Part shown: one piece after another, positions 1 through 10,383 of the stretch
Layout of the letters: each line of letters starts with the position of its first letter
How positions within the stretch are numbered: the stretch's first letter is position 1
Source: Polaribacter filamentus
GTDB taxonomy: Bacteria > Bacteroidota > Bacteroidia > Flavobacteriales > Flavobacteriaceae
Assembly (NCBI RefSeq): GCF_002943715.1
Contig: NZ_MQUA01000013.1
Location: 1,791,001-1,855,000 of the forward strand
Direction of reading: 5' to 3'
Length of the DNA stretch: 64,000 nucleotides
Position numbers and translations under genes: made by a program
Notes under the pieces: generated by a model
The model's database searches: none
Told to the model about the DNA's origin: nothing
What the model saw: the letters and a program-made list of their open reading frames with translations, nothing else

Positions 1-725
<725 letters not shown>

Positions 726-828
726 TTAAAATTAATTACAAAAGATAAGAACAAGCGTTGCCAATTTGTTCTCTCATTTACTTATTTTAAAATGATTTTG
801 AAACAAATAAATTTTGTTTCATTGTTGG

Positions 829-836
829 CAAAGATA
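829..836 (-). promoter_or_regulatory. Putative tgt promoter -7 box in the 699-1013 intergenic region
   Basis: On the minus strand this reads TATCTTTG, matching the Bacteroidota sigma-A -7 consensus TAnnTTTG, and lies about 130 nt upstream of the tgt start. The rest of the 315-bp gap (699-1013) holds no gene that I can see. A short hairpin with a T-run on the plus strand near 927-960 has no plus-strand gene before it. Confidence 0.4.
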
Positions 837-1013
837 GTACTATTTAAGAATTGAGAAATAAAATGAAGTTTTATAAAAAACTAAAAAGTTAAGGCACATT
901 TTTAAGCAGTAAGTATGCGCGTTAAGGATTGAAATGGAAATCCTTTTTTATTTTTTTTTTAAAATAAAAAAGATTGTAATGCAAAGCCTGACCTGAAAGG
1001 AAACGCCCAAAAA

Positions 1014-1907
1014 TTATCTATGTTTCTTTTTTGAGGAATAACCACCAGAGTTATTCGTTTTATTTTTAGGTGATAATTTTCTAAAAGAAGCACTCTTTTT
1101 ATTGAAATCATTTTTTGCTGGCGCGCTATTTCTTTTCAGTTTGGTAGCTTTTGGCTTCTCTTCCATAGTAGAAGCTTCTTCGGTTTTAGACGATTCAGAA
1201 ATCATTTTATTAATTTCTTTCATTTCCTCGTCTGTCAATTCTCGCCAATCTCCTGTTTGCAGATAGCCAAGCTCTACATTCATTATTCTAGTTCGTTTTA
1301 ACTTTATAACTTCATAATCTAAATATTCGCACATTCTACGAATTTGACGATTTAAGCCCTGAGTTAAAATAATTTTAAAGATTTTATCACTTATTTTTTC
1401 TATTGAACATCTTTTGGTTACGGTTCCTAAAATCGGAATTCCGTTTGCCATTTGTTCTATAAAATCGTCGGTAATTGATTTGTCTACAGAAACAAAATAT
1501 TCTTTCTCATGGTTATTACCTGCACGTAAAATTTTATTAACGATATCGCCATCATTGGTTAAGAAAATTAATCCTTCGGATGGCTTGTCTAAACGCCCAA
1601 TTGGAAACAAGCGCTCTGGATAATTCATAAATTCTATGATGTTATCTGGCTCTCTTTCATCGGTAGTAGAAACGACACCAACGGGTTTATTTAGAGCAAT
1701 ATATAAGGTAATATTTTTTGGCTCAACAAGACGACCGTCTAGTTTTACAACATCTTTTTTGGCAACTCTATTTCCCAATTGAGTTGCTTTACCATTAATG
1801 GTAACTCTGCCTTCTGTTATAAATTTTTCTGCTTCTCTGCGTGAGCAAATTCCTGAAGAACTTATATACTTGTTTAAGTTTATAGATGGTTGTTTTGTAT
1901 TATCCAA
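1014..1907 (-). CDS. rluF: 23S rRNA pseudouridine synthase, RluF-like
   Basis: A 297-residue RsuA/RluB/E/F-family pseudouridine synthase. The N-terminal S4 RNA-binding domain spans about residues 10-60 ([21 protein letters not shown]). The catalytic domain carries the motif [18 protein letters not shown] around residues 100-120, whose Asp is the family nucleophile. The block [20 protein letters not shown] follows near residues 183-202, and the combination with [11 protein letters not shown] fits RluF. The last ~70 residues are a Lys/Ser-rich, probably disordered tail, common in flavobacterial members. Family assignment is firm; the exact target base (U2604 in E. coli RluF) is inferred. Confidence 0.9.
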   Translation of the reverse strand: MDNTKQPSINLNKYISSSGICSRREAEKFITEGRVTINGKATQLGNRVAKKDVVKLDGRLVEPKNITLYIALNKPVGVVSTTDEREPDNIIEFMNYPERLFPIGRLDKPSEGLIFLTNDGDIVNKILRAGNNHEKEYFVSVDKSITDDFIEQMANGIPILGTVTKRCSIEKISDKIFKIILTQGLNRQIRRMCEYLDYEVIKLKRTRIMNVELGYLQTGDWRELTDEEMKEINKMISESSKTEEASTMEEKPKATKLKRNSAPAKNDFNKKSASFRKLSPKNKTNNSGGYSSKKKHR

Positions 1908-2003
1908 AATAAAATAATTTTATGCAAAAGTACAAACTATTTCAAGGTGTTAAAACGTCTTATTGAAAAATAATTTAAAGAGGTTAATTTCCGAGGTTCA
2001 AAC

Positions 2004-2606
2004 TTAAATTTCTACGGTTCTAAACGTTAAATTAATTCGTGGTAAATTCACTTTTTTAGTTGGAGGCAATCTATGCTGCCAATTGGTTTGTGTGTCTTTT
2101 TTCATGACTAACAAACTTCCTCTTTCTAGAACAACATCAATTCTTTGTTTGTTTTCTTTGTGTTTAAAAGAAAACTTGCGTTCGGCGCCCAAAGATAGTG
2201 ATGCGATTGCACCGTTTTTTAGCAACATTTTTTCTCCATCCGAATGATATCCCATTCCTTCATCTCCAGAGTGATATAAATTTAAAAGACAGGAATTATA
2301 TGTTTCGCCACTTACTTTTTCGATAATTTCTTTGAGTTCTAACAATTCTTTTGTGAAGATATTTGCAGTTTTTGTAACTTTAGAATAGGTATACGAATAT
2401 TCTGATTCGCCATACCAAGCAACCTTTCTTTTGGTGGTTATTTTTTTACCGAAAATAATTGCTTCATCATTTTTCCAGTTGATGTGTTCTAATAATTGCT
2501 GATAGTAATAATCGGCTTTTTCTTTATCTAGAATTATACCGTGATAATTTGTAACGCCATCAAAAGGCAAAATATTTCTAATTATTTCTTGATTAAATAA
2601 ATCCAT
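2004..2606 (-). CDS. alkB: AlkB-family 2-oxoglutarate/Fe(II) DNA repair dioxygenase
   Basis: A 200-residue AlkB-like oxygenase that oxidatively removes alkyl lesions from DNA or RNA bases. The iron ligands are visible as the HxD pair in GYHSDGEK and the distal His in NWQHRLPP. The 2-oxoglutarate-binding arginines are in PRINLTFR close to the C-terminus. The AWYGE segment and the beta strand GAERKFSFKH also match the AlkB core. The length is typical of the short bacterial AlkB/ALKBH2-3-like proteins. It is a single gene on the chromosomal side of the island's left boundary. Confidence 0.92.
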   Translation of the reverse strand: MDLFNQEIIRNILPFDGVTNYHGIILDKEKADYYYQQLLEHINWKNDEAIIFGKKITTKRKVAWYGESEYSYTYSKVTKTANIFTKELLELKEIIEKVSGETYNSCLLNLYHSGDEGMGYHSDGEKMLLKNGAIASLSLGAERKFSFKHKENKQRIDVVLERGSLLVMKKDTQTNWQHRLPPTKKVNLPRINLTFRTVEI

Positions 2607-2810
2607 ATGTAAAAATAAAAAAACAATATGATATTTTTAACCAATTACAGCGCTGTTTTTAAATATTATCTACAGTTGCTTGTAAAATCCTGAAATTGAA
2701 CAAAAAAATGCTATTTACACTCTTACTTCTTTAAGCAAAATATCAAAATAACCTTTGATTCGCTTTGTAAAGAATGTAGGTGAAGAAAAACCTAAAAACA
2801 AAAATAACTG

Positions 2811-3002
2811 ATGACTAAAAAATACTTTTCTAAAGTTTCTTTCAGGTTATTGATTATTGGGTCCCTAATTTTTTTCAGTCATTTAATCCTAAACCTGACA
2901 AAAAAAAGAATAAATATGAATATGATAAGTTTACTTTTAATAATAATCTTTAGTCTTATAATTAGATATTTTTTTTTAAAAATATCTAATTTCAAAAAAT
3001 AA
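2811..3002 (+). CDS. Small two-helix membrane protein
   Basis: A 63-residue open frame that I do not recognise. It has two strongly hydrophobic segments (about residues 12-27 and 38-56) separated by a basic loop, with lysines at both ends. This is the layout of a small inner-membrane hairpin protein. It has an ATG start and no overlap with neighbours. It could be a remnant of a larger gene. Confidence 0.4.
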   Translation: MTKKYFSKVSFRLLIIGSLIFFSHLILNLTKKRINMNMISLLLIIIFSLIIRYFFLKISNFKK

Positions 3003-3298
3003 ACTCAATATTAAATGTGGTTTTTTACTTATAAACCAATTGAAATCAAGAATATAACAAAATTAAGTAGTAATATTTCTTCATCAGCAGTTTCATTTAA
3101 CCGAATTGATTTAGAACATATACATTTTATGCAAATCCTACAGAAACAGAATGGATTGTTATTATAATTTTAGAATTAAATGTTTGGAGTTTTTACTTTT
3201 ATAAGGAAGCTAAATATGAGGCTAAGTAATCTTTTCACGTTTCAACAGGAAAATCCATTGATGCTTTTTGTTGATTACCGTTTTTTCTATGGAAAATA
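3003..3298 (+). other. Chromosomal flank with a small ORF fragment
   Basis: No complete gene is visible. From about 3135 to 3228 the plus strand encodes a short hydrophobic fragment (NPTETEWIVIIILELNVW, then SFYFYKEAKYEAK and a stop) without an obvious start. It may be the 3' end of a decayed small membrane-protein gene. Confidence 0.3.
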
Positions 3299-3330
3299 AA
3301 AACCCACAACAAATGTTGTGGGTTTCTTTT
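3299..3330 (-). terminator. Probable native terminator of tRNA-Ser, now stranded at attL
   Basis: A strong hairpin, AACCCACAAC / GTTGTGGGTT with a 4-nt loop, is followed on the minus strand by TTTTTATTTT. It ends exactly where the 14-bp copy of the tRNA-Ser 3' end begins. If the island were excised, this hairpin would lie immediately downstream of tRNA-Ser (minus strand). It is therefore best read as the original tRNA terminator, displaced by the insertion. Confidence 0.7.
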
Positions 3331-3343
3331 GCGGAGAAAGAGG
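3330..3343. repeat. attL: direct repeat of the tRNA-Ser 3' end
   Basis: TGCGGAGAAAGAGG here is identical to 54362-54375, where it forms the 3' end of tRNA-Ser(UGA) plus two following bases. To the left is chromosome with a terminator; to the right is the island. The order (flank, core, island, core, rest of tRNA) is that produced by tyrosine-integrase insertion into a tRNA 3' end. Confidence 0.8.
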
Positions 3344-3998
3344 CTCCGTACACTATAAATATATGTCAATGTTTTCGGGGTTTTCCTTAGTTTACAACTC
3401 AATAGGGTAACACATAGGGCAACTCAAAATGTTTTTAATCTACAATACAAAGATAAAAATTTATTGCATTAAAAGGAAATTAAATAGACTAATCAATCTT
3501 CAACTGTACATTATAAAATTTTTAATAAAAAAGAACATTTGAGTAAAAACCTTAAATAAAACAGAAGAAATATGAATGTAAAAGTTGTTAAATTAGTTTC
3601 TGTACATGATGAAACATTATTCAAAATAGCAACTTATTACATATTAAATACGCTTTAAAATGAATTAAAAATACTAATAAGTCGAATTTAATAAACTTTG
3701 AAAGTCACATACACATATTGAGCGATGGATGTGCAGCTATTTTACATAATACAAGTTATAATATCAAAATGCTTTCATTGGTTTGCTATGCAGCTTTAAT
3801 TTATTTTGTAGTTATAACTGCACATTATGTAACTTAGCTTTGGAGATTATTTTAGATAACACCAAATATTTTTAAAACGTAATAATTTTTAAAAAAAACA
3901 GGATAAATTAAAATTGATTTAATATATTTATAAATCTTAGGTTTTTACCAAGATCTTCTCGATTTTGGTGTCGCTATGAAACTATAAAAAAATGCTAA
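3344..3998. other. Gene-free left end of the island with arm-type site
   Basis: No convincing coding frame is seen over about 650 bp. The stretch is very AT-rich. A 25-bp bipartite site at 3400-3424 is annotated separately. The region probably holds integrase/excisionase binding sites and the promoter of the 3999 operon; I could not find a clear TAnnTTTG box at a convincing distance from that gene. Confidence 0.4.
3400..3424 (+). promoter_or_regulatory. Left arm-type site shared with the right island end
   Basis: Two tandem ATAGGG(T/C)AAC half-sites 11 bp apart. Hand alignment to 54226-54250 gives 20 of 25 identical bases with the same orientation and spacing. Paired repeats near both ends of an integrase-driven element are typical integrase arm-binding or excisionase sites; that role is inferred. 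Confidence 0.55.
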
Positions 3999-5381
3999 AT
4001 GAAGGTAAACAGTTATTTCACGAAACAAGGTGATGTAAAAGAAATTATTATTAATAAACTATCTACCGCACAAAACAAAGTGCTTGTTGCTGTTGCTTGG
4101 TTTACAGATACAGTCCTTTTTGACAAGCTACTTGAACTGCAAGAAAAAGGTATTCTTATTGAAGTTATTATTACTAAACATCAATTTAATACAGAAAGTA
4201 GAAATAATTATCAACTTATAGAAGAGAAAGGCTTCTTTGCAGAACTTGGCAGTGATGACCAATTGATGCACATGAAATTTTGTGTAATAGATTATGATAC
4301 TGTTATCAGTGGTTCTGCAAACTGGTCTAACAGAGCATTTACGGTTAATAATGAAGAAATAACAATAGTTACTGGCAACACTCAAAGAACAAATGATTTT
4401 ATAGAAGAATTTGATAGGTTAAAAGAGTTGTCAGGTAAATTTAAAATGAATGAAGAAGCATTAGATGTTTCAAAAGCATTTAAAAAATTTAAACTTATTA
4501 GAGCTTTTGTAGACTTAGGAGAAATAACAAAAATTCAACCTTATATTCATGAACTAAAATCTATAAAAGAATTAACCTCAATCACAAATCTTTTATTAGC
4601 GGGTAAATATGATATCGCTTTTAAAGAGATTACAAAATTTGAAAAAGAATACACGCAACTTATTGATGTAAGTGTAATTGAAAAAGCACAGATACTCTCT
4701 CAAATTAAATTAATATCTTATCAAATTGAAATTCTTGAAATTAAAAAAACAGAAACAGAGGCAGAAATAGAACAATTTAATCATAGATATATTATAGAAT
4801 TAAACCCTTTAATTTCTAAAATTTTAGCACTTAAAAAGAAAATTTATGAAAAGCTAAAAAAACATGGAATTGATGATGATACTTTTAAAAAAATTGAAGA
4901 AGAATTTAATCAAAAGAACAAAGAATACCAAGAGGAATTAAAGGTAGAAATACCGGAATTAAACGATGAAGAAACTGCAGATATTAAAAAAATGCATCGA
5001 GAAGCTGTAAAATTATGCCATCCAGATTCATCAAGTTGTATATACGAAGACAAAGAAGAAGCTTCAAAAATTTTTAATGAGCTAACCAATGCAGTAAAAA
5101 CAAATAACATTGAACAAGTACGGTTTATTTGGAATGCACTAAAGCAAGGAAACCCTATTTCTGATATTAACGCTTTTGATGAATTAGAACACTTACGAGT
5201 AAAATTAGAGACTTTAAAATCAAAATATAATTATCTATTTAATAAACTGTCTGAAATAAAATTATCTCAAACTTATGAGTTAATCTCAAAAATAGATGAT
5301 TGGAGCGAGTATTTTGAAAATCAAAAAAGCTTATTAAAAAAAGAATTTGAAAGTTTAAATAAGAAATTTGTTAAAACATGA
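3999..5381 (+). CDS. PLD-family (HKD) nuclease fused to a DnaJ-like domain
   Basis: 460 residues. The N-terminal ~150 residues are a phospholipase D-like domain with one HKD motif (HMKFCVID then GSANWS, His near residue 91). Single-HKD proteins act as dimers, usually as nucleases. Residues ~230-330 are Glu/Lys-rich and probably coiled coil. Near residue 341 is KLCHPDSSS within REAVKLCHPD, the HPD signature of J domains, followed by ASKIFNELTNAV. An Hsp70-cochaperone contact is possible. It is the first gene of a tightly coupled operon: its TGA overlaps the ATG of the vWA gene by 4 nt. I infer that it is the effector of this conflict cassette; the fusion is unusual. Confidence 0.75.
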   Translation: MKVNSYFTKQGDVKEIIINKLSTAQNKVLVAVAWFTDTVLFDKLLELQEKGILIEVIITKHQFNTESRNNYQLIEEKGFFAELGSDDQLMHMKFCVIDYDTVISGSANWSNRAFTVNNEEITIVTGNTQRTNDFIEEFDRLKELSGKFKMNEEALDVSKAFKKFKLIRAFVDLGEITKIQPYIHELKSIKELTSITNLLLAGKYDIAFKEITKFEKEYTQLIDVSVIEKAQILSQIKLISYQIEILEIKKTETEAEIEQFNHRYIIELNPLISKILALKKKIYEKLKKHGIDDDTFKKIEEEFNQKNKEYQEELKVEIPELNDEETADIKKMHREAVKLCHPDSSSCIYEDKEEASKIFNELTNAVKTNNIEQVRFIWNALKQGNPISDINAFDELEHLRVKLETLKSKYNYLFNKLSEIKLSQTYELISKIDDWSEYFENQKSLLKKEFESLNKKFVKT

Positions 5382-6192
5382 GTAAAGAATTACAGAAGCA
5401 AGGAAAAGGTGGTTTGAAAAATTCAAGAATTGGAAAACTTGATTTACTTAATATAAATACATCTGCATTATCAGCATGTTTAAACGACATTGCTATTCCA
5501 AGATTATTTTATCAATTAGTCATTTTTGTTATAGATGGCTCAAATTCTATGAATGAAAATTCAAAAAATGGAGTATCAAAAGCTCAAGAAATTGACAACG
5601 GAATAAAATTAATATTAGAAAGACTCAAAAAAAGTAAGAACCATAATTCATTTGATATTTGTTTTTTATCTTTTTCTGAAGATTTTATAGACATCTTTTC
5701 AGTAAAAAATGTAAAAGATATTTCATCTAACCAATCTTTTAATCCCTTAAACTATATTAAACCTAAAGGGACGAAATTATTTGGAGCATTAATGCATACA
5801 AAAGAAATTATTAATAATTATTCTTTAAAAAATAAAGGGAAAAATTGCCAAGCATTAATTCAAATACTTTCGGATGGTGCAATTAGTGATTATGATCAAT
5901 CAATTAAAATTATAAATGAAATAAAAAAATAAATAATACAACAATATCCTGTCAATTCCTTGAATCACATATTGAAGAAGGTCAAGAATGGTATTCTATG
6001 ACTGAATCAACTGGAGAGATTGATTATAATTCTAGATGGACTATTGAAGAAGTTCGAAAAGATGAAAAAAAAATAGCAAATAGGTTTAAATTATTTGCTA
6101 CAAGTACTGATTTCTTTATGACCTCTATTGATCCAGAAGAAATAAGAAAACATATGATTAAGAGTATTTCAACAGTTTCAAAAATAGACTAA
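5378..6192 (+). CDS. TerY-like von Willebrand A domain protein (apparent frameshift)
   Basis: A vWA protein of about 270 residues. The metal-binding MIDAS site is complete: DGSNSM near residue 53, KPKGTKLFGAL with the Thr, and LSDGAISD with the Asp. The frame closes at 5932 and reopens one base back, continuing through QFLESHIEEGQEWYSM to TSIDPEEIRKHMIKSIS. Adding one A to the A7 run at 5923-5929 restores a single frame, so I read it as one gene with a probable assembly error. Stop and start overlap with the PP2C gene (TAATG). vWA proteins in TerY-P systems are metal-dependent interaction partners of the kinase and phosphatase. Confidence 0.8.
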
Positions 6193-6983
6193 TGTATTTT
6201 TCTGTAAAACATATTGATGTAAAGTTAAATCAAGATTATGCCGATTTTGAAATTACTGAAAATAAAAAATCATTAATTCTTTGCGATGGTATAGGGGAGT
6301 TTAAAGATTCTGGTATTGTATCAAAATTTGTTGTAGAACAATTTATCAGCAAAAACTATGAGACTTTAACTGAATTAATCCTTGACGTAGAATTAGAAAA
6401 AATTCTACGTCAAGGAATTGAAGGTGGTACAACGTTTATTAGCGCAATAAATAAAAATAATTCAGATGATTTAGAGATTGAGTATCTTGGTAATGGGGGA
6501 ATTATTCATTTATATGGTGATTTTTTTACCAACTCAAATACCAATGAACCTTACAGGTATGGTGAAATAATGATTCCACACATTTCGCCTAATGGAGCTT
6601 TAACAAAACATATTTCTCATAATAGTGGTAAAGTTGAATTCGCATCATCAAAAATAAAACTTAATTTAAATTATATTGCTGGAGATATTATTTTATTGTT
6701 TAGTGATGGTATTTCTTCTCTTGAAGATAAAGTGATTTTAAAAGATAATCAAAATAGGTTTTGGAGAAATGAAAACCCTGCTATTCAATTAATATTAACC
6801 GAATTAGATAAATTTCTAGATTTAAATAAAAAGACAGAAGATTTTGAGGAAAATTTAGCTAATTTTAATAATGATATTTTATTAAAACTTAAAAAAGAGG
6901 ATTATCTAGAGGATGACGCTTCATTAGGAATTATTATCACTAAAAATGTTTTAAATCATTATATAGAAAAATTGGATGATTAA
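6192..6983 (+). CDS. PP2C-type protein phosphatase
   Basis: A 263-residue PPM/PP2C Ser/Thr phosphatase. The metal-binding motifs are in order: ILCDGIGE near residue 30, EGGTTFISAI near 76, LLFSDGISSL near 172 and DDASLGIII near 240. These supply the Asp residues of the binuclear Mn/Mg centre. No membrane segment is present. The start overlaps the vWA stop, and the end overlaps the kinase start by 8 nt, indicating translational coupling. It is expected to reverse phosphorylation by the downstream kinase. Confidence 0.88.
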   Translation: MYFSVKHIDVKLNQDYADFEITENKKSLILCDGIGEFKDSGIVSKFVVEQFISKNYETLTELILDVELEKILRQGIEGGTTFISAINKNNSDDLEIEYLGNGGIIHLYGDFFTNSNTNEPYRYGEIMIPHISPNGALTKHISHNSGKVEFASSKIKLNLNYIAGDIILLFSDGISSLEDKVILKDNQNRFWRNENPAIQLILTELDKFLDLNKKTEDFEENLANFNNDILLKLKKEDYLEDDASLGIIITKNVLNHYIEKLDD

Positions 6984-9036
6984 AACACTTTCAAATATTA
7001 CAAATATATCAGTTATAGATCAAAATGTAAAAGACGATATACTTTCTTTTACAAAAATTGAATTTGATGATAATGAATTAGGCTCTGGAGGGTTTGGTTC
7101 TGTTCACAGCGTACAATCCATAGATGCTAAACCTAAAAATGATTTTGTTTTAAAAATTTTTACAGAAGAAGAACATAAAGAACATGCTTTCGAAACAATA
7201 GAACGACTTCATCAAAAAATAAAAAAACATCAACAAAAAACCAAAACACCAATATATCATGACTTTCCTGAATTATTGGGCCTACCATTTATAGCATTTA
7301 AAGGTTACAATGATACTACGGAAAAACATTGTGTAGCATTTTTAATGTATAATCTTGAAAAACTAGATTATGAAGATTATGGGAGTGATGCATCACAATT
7401 GGAAGATTATAAAAAATTAAATCTAAATGATAAACTTTACCTCGCTTATCAACTGTCAAAAACTATTGATTTTTTACATCAAATAAATTTTATTCATGCT
7501 GATCTAAGTGAAAACTCATTATGGTTTAATTCTAAAAGGAAACAATTAGCTATTATTGACTTTGATAGCGGCTATCATTTTGATTCACAAGATAAGCCCA
7601 CAACTATTGGTAAAATAGGTCACTGGATTGGAAGTAAATATAGAAATATCATAGGACAGAAAAAAGATTCATCAAACTTAACAACTTTAGATAGACTTTA
7701 TGAAGAGTATTGGGTTTTAGCAAATGCCAACTTTGAAATTATATTTGGTGTAATGCCATTTTTCTTTTTATCTGATACTGATGACAATACAAAAAAAACA
7801 TATCTTAAAAAACATGTTTGGCCAAACATTGAATATTCATCTGAATTATTTAATAAGGCAAATACGAACCAACATCAAGGCATTTTAGATATTTTGAAGC
7901 AACTTGAGGAAGCAGGATTTTCAGAACTAATTGAGGCTTTTAAAATTGTATTTAATTCGGGATATACTGCTGAAAATAAAAGGTTAACCTCGAAAGAGTG
8001 GAGAGATTTACTTTTTGTATTTAATGAGTCTTTAGAGAATAAACCTTTAATCAAATGGTTTAAAAGTAGTGAAAATAGTATAAAGCAAAAAAATGAAAAA
8101 GTATCCTTTTCTTTCGATGCAGAAAAATATAATCGAATTTATGTCGATAATGTTTTAGTACCATTTAATAAGAATAAAATAACTTTATCATTTCAAGATC
8201 ATAAACAGGTTACATTAAAAGTTGTAAATGATTTTGAAATTGTTGAAGATTTCATTGAAATAAAGGCTGATAAGATTGCTCCGATAATTTCAAAATTTAA
8301 AGCAACCAAGTTGTTGAGGGATTCATTAGATCCTGTAGAATTGAGTTGGAGTGTTGAAAATGCTAAAACTATTACTATTTCAAACACGGATAAATTATCA
8401 TTTAAAGATGATTCTGTGAAAGTTAAACCCAAAGTTGAAACATCTTATGTTTTAACTGCTATAGGTTTTTTTGATGAGGAAATAACTTCAGAAATTACAA
8501 TTGATGTAATTAAACCCATTATTGAATCATTTACTTGGGAAATAAATTTAGATATAGCTATTAATAATATAGATCTAAATTGGCAAACTAATTATACTGA
8601 AAGTGTTGAAATATTGCCGAATGTAAAAGAGAAAAACCCAATTGGAACGGCTCACGTTATAATAAATAAAGAAACAATTTTTAAATTGATAGCTAAAGGG
8701 TTATTCAGTAATATAGAAAAAGAAATTACAGCTGAACCTTTTCCTGTTCCAGTTGTTAAACAAATATTTGCGGAAGCACCTAAAATTGAAATTACCACGA
8801 ATATTAATTTAAAGGAAGTAAATTTTCCTAAGGAATTATTAACAGTAAATAATATTCAATTTTCAAATGAAGTGCATTTCAATAATTTTGAAATTGACTC
8901 TACAGAATTGAAAAACACACTTGAATTCCCACTATTTGAATATGAAAATGTTCTTGAAAAGAAAATCTATAGAAAGAAAATTACTGTAACAGATATATAT
9001 AAGAGAGTAATCAAAAAATTAATAAAAATTACATAA
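6976..9036 (+). CDS. Ser/Thr protein kinase with C-terminal Ig-like beta domains
   Basis: 686 residues. The N-terminal ~330 residues are a protein kinase: LGSGGFGSV (P-loop, ~residue 36), FVLKIF (ATP-binding Lys), HADLSENSLW (catalytic loop, ~174) and IIDFDSG (DFG-equivalent, ~195), with all catalytic residues kept. Residues ~370-620 form repeated beta-rich segments (VELSWSVENAKTITIS, TSYVLTAIGFF, FKLIAKGLF) resembling Ig/FN3-like modules. There is no clear membrane helix. It follows vWA and PP2C, giving the phosphorylation triad known as TerY-P, and is followed directly by the DUF4407 gene. The beta tail may sense a ligand or anchor to the membrane partner; this is inferred. Confidence 0.85.
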   Translation: MIKTLSNITNISVIDQNVKDDILSFTKIEFDDNELGSGGFGSVHSVQSIDAKPKNDFVLKIFTEEEHKEHAFETIERLHQKIKKHQQKTKTPIYHDFPELLGLPFIAFKGYNDTTEKHCVAFLMYNLEKLDYEDYGSDASQLEDYKKLNLNDKLYLAYQLSKTIDFLHQINFIHADLSENSLWFNSKRKQLAIIDFDSGYHFDSQDKPTTIGKIGHWIGSKYRNIIGQKKDSSNLTTLDRLYEEYWVLANANFEIIFGVMPFFFLSDTDDNTKKTYLKKHVWPNIEYSSELFNKANTNQHQGILDILKQLEEAGFSELIEAFKIVFNSGYTAENKRLTSKEWRDLLFVFNESLENKPLIKWFKSSENSIKQKNEKVSFSFDAEKYNRIYVDNVLVPFNKNKITLSFQDHKQVTLKVVNDFEIVEDFIEIKADKIAPIISKFKATKLLRDSLDPVELSWSVENAKTITISNTDKLSFKDDSVKVKPKVETSYVLTAIGFFDEEITSEITIDVIKPIIESFTWEINLDIAINNIDLNWQTNYTESVEILPNVKEKNPIGTAHVIINKETIFKLIAKGLFSNIEKEITAEPFPVPVVKQIFAEAPKIEITTNINLKEVNFPKELLTVNNIQFSNEVHFNNFEIDSTELKNTLEFPLFEYENVLEKKIYRKKITVTDIYKRVIKKLIKIT

Positions 9037-10383
9037 ATGAAAAAGTTAATTAAATATCCATTTCAGAAATTATATAAATTCTTTTTATGGTCATCTGGTG
9101 CCGATTTAGCTATTTTAGAAAAAGCCCAAACAGATGCAAACAAATATTTTGGTATAGGAGGTACAATAATTTTCACATCTTTAATGGCTTCTTTTGCTGG
9201 TGGATATGCTTTTTTTACAGCATTTAATGAGGAAATGTTCGATGTAAATGGAGTTTTTATAGGTTATACAACTTCGAGTCAAATATTGTCAATATTCTTT
9301 GGATTATTTTGGGGAGCATTGATATTTAATCTTGATAGATATATTGTTTCAACTTTTGGGGTAGGTGATGGCAAAAGAACCATCTCAAAACAAGAGTTAA
9401 TAGAAGCTGCTCCCAGACTTATTATGGCTATGTTATTGGGTTTTGTAATTGCAACACCACTAGAACTAAAACTTTTTGAAAGGGAAATTAATGCTGAAAT
9501 TAGCACTCAGATTGCGATTGTAAATGGTACAATCATAAAATCTGGTGAAAACGACCCGGTCTTAACAAGATTAAAAGACGAAAGAAGGGAGTTATCAACT
9601 AATATAACTAATAGAAATAAGATTATTGAGGATAAAAGAACTTTTTGGGAAAATGCTAATAAAGATAAAAACGATGAATGGAATTTAGGAAAATTTAGTG
9701 GAAAAAGAGGTAAAGGAGGATATTATGATGATCTTAAAAAAGTAGCGGATGAATCAGAAGCTTCTTATTTATCCGCAAAGAATGAGTTTACTACGATAAA
9801 CACAAAAGATTATACTCGAATAGATGAGATTGACAAAAAAATTACTTTAAGAGCAACGTTAACACAGTCTGAAATAGAATCAAGAAAAACAATTCAAGCA
9901 CAAAATGATGGTTTAATTGCTAGGTTAAAAGCATTAGATAATTTAATGTATCAAGAAATACCTTATTATGAAATTAAGAATGGAGAAAAAGAACTTGTAA
10001 GAGTTGAAAGAGAAAAAACTGTAGTTTGGTACGCTAAATGGCTCATAACACTTCTATTTATTTTTATAGAGATAGCACCTATTATGTTTAAAATGATGAC
10101 AGAAAGAGGTACTTATGATGATATTTTAGATAGAATAAAACATGAAGCTAAAGTAAAAGAACTTTTATTACAGTCAAACATTAATCAAGAAGTTAATATG
10201 GCAGTAAAACTCCACAAAGATAAAAATGAACAGAAATTAAACGCTGAATTATTAGCCAATAAAGATTTACTCAAATCAATTTCTTCTGCTCAAGCTGAAA
10301 TAGCTAAAGTAGCTATTGAAGAATGGAAGAAAGAGCAACTAGATAAAGTTACTAAAAATCCATCAAGTATGATAAAATCGTAA
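9037..10383 (+). CDS. DUF4407-like four-helix membrane protein
   Basis: 448 residues with an organisation typical of DUF4407: two membrane helices near the N-terminus (~40-62 and ~82-103), a third at ~126-143, a long charged, probably coiled-coil loop (~145-325), a fourth helix at ~328-353 (YAKWLITLLFIFIEIAPIMF) and a cytoplasmic coiled-coil tail. The motif FNLDRYIVS after helix 2 is a hallmark I associate with this family. The ATG directly follows the kinase stop, so it is the last gene of the five-gene operon. It may be the membrane sensor or pore of the system; its biochemical role is unknown. Confidence 0.7.
   Translation: MKKLIKYPFQKLYKFFLWSSGADLAILEKAQTDANKYFGIGGTIIFTSLMASFAGGYAFFTAFNEEMFDVNGVFIGYTTSSQILSIFFGLFWGALIFNLDRYIVSTFGVGDGKRTISKQELIEAAPRLIMAMLLGFVIATPLELKLFEREINAEISTQIAIVNGTIIKSGENDPVLTRLKDERRELSTNITNRNKIIEDKRTFWENANKDKNDEWNLGKFSGKRGKGGYYDDLKKVADESEASYLSAKNEFTTINTKDYTRIDEIDKKITLRATLTQSEIESRKTIQAQNDGLIARLKALDNLMYQEIPYYEIKNGEKELVRVEREKTVVWYAKWLITLLFIFIEIAPIMFKMMTERGTYDDILDRIKHEAKVKELLLQSNINQEVNMAVKLHKDKNEQKLNAELLANKDLLKSISSAQAEIAKVAIEEWKKEQLDKVTKNPSSMIKS

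Noticed and set aside
927..960. Hairpin and T-run that looks like a terminator on the plus strand
   Set aside because: No plus-strand gene lies before it; both flanking genes are on the minus strand. The stem is only 6-7 bp.
5378..6192. Programmed ribosomal frameshift in the vWA gene
   Set aside because: The A-AAA-AAA site fits, but at least ten other genes show one-base homopolymer losses, including housekeeping-side genes, so an assembly error is much more likely.
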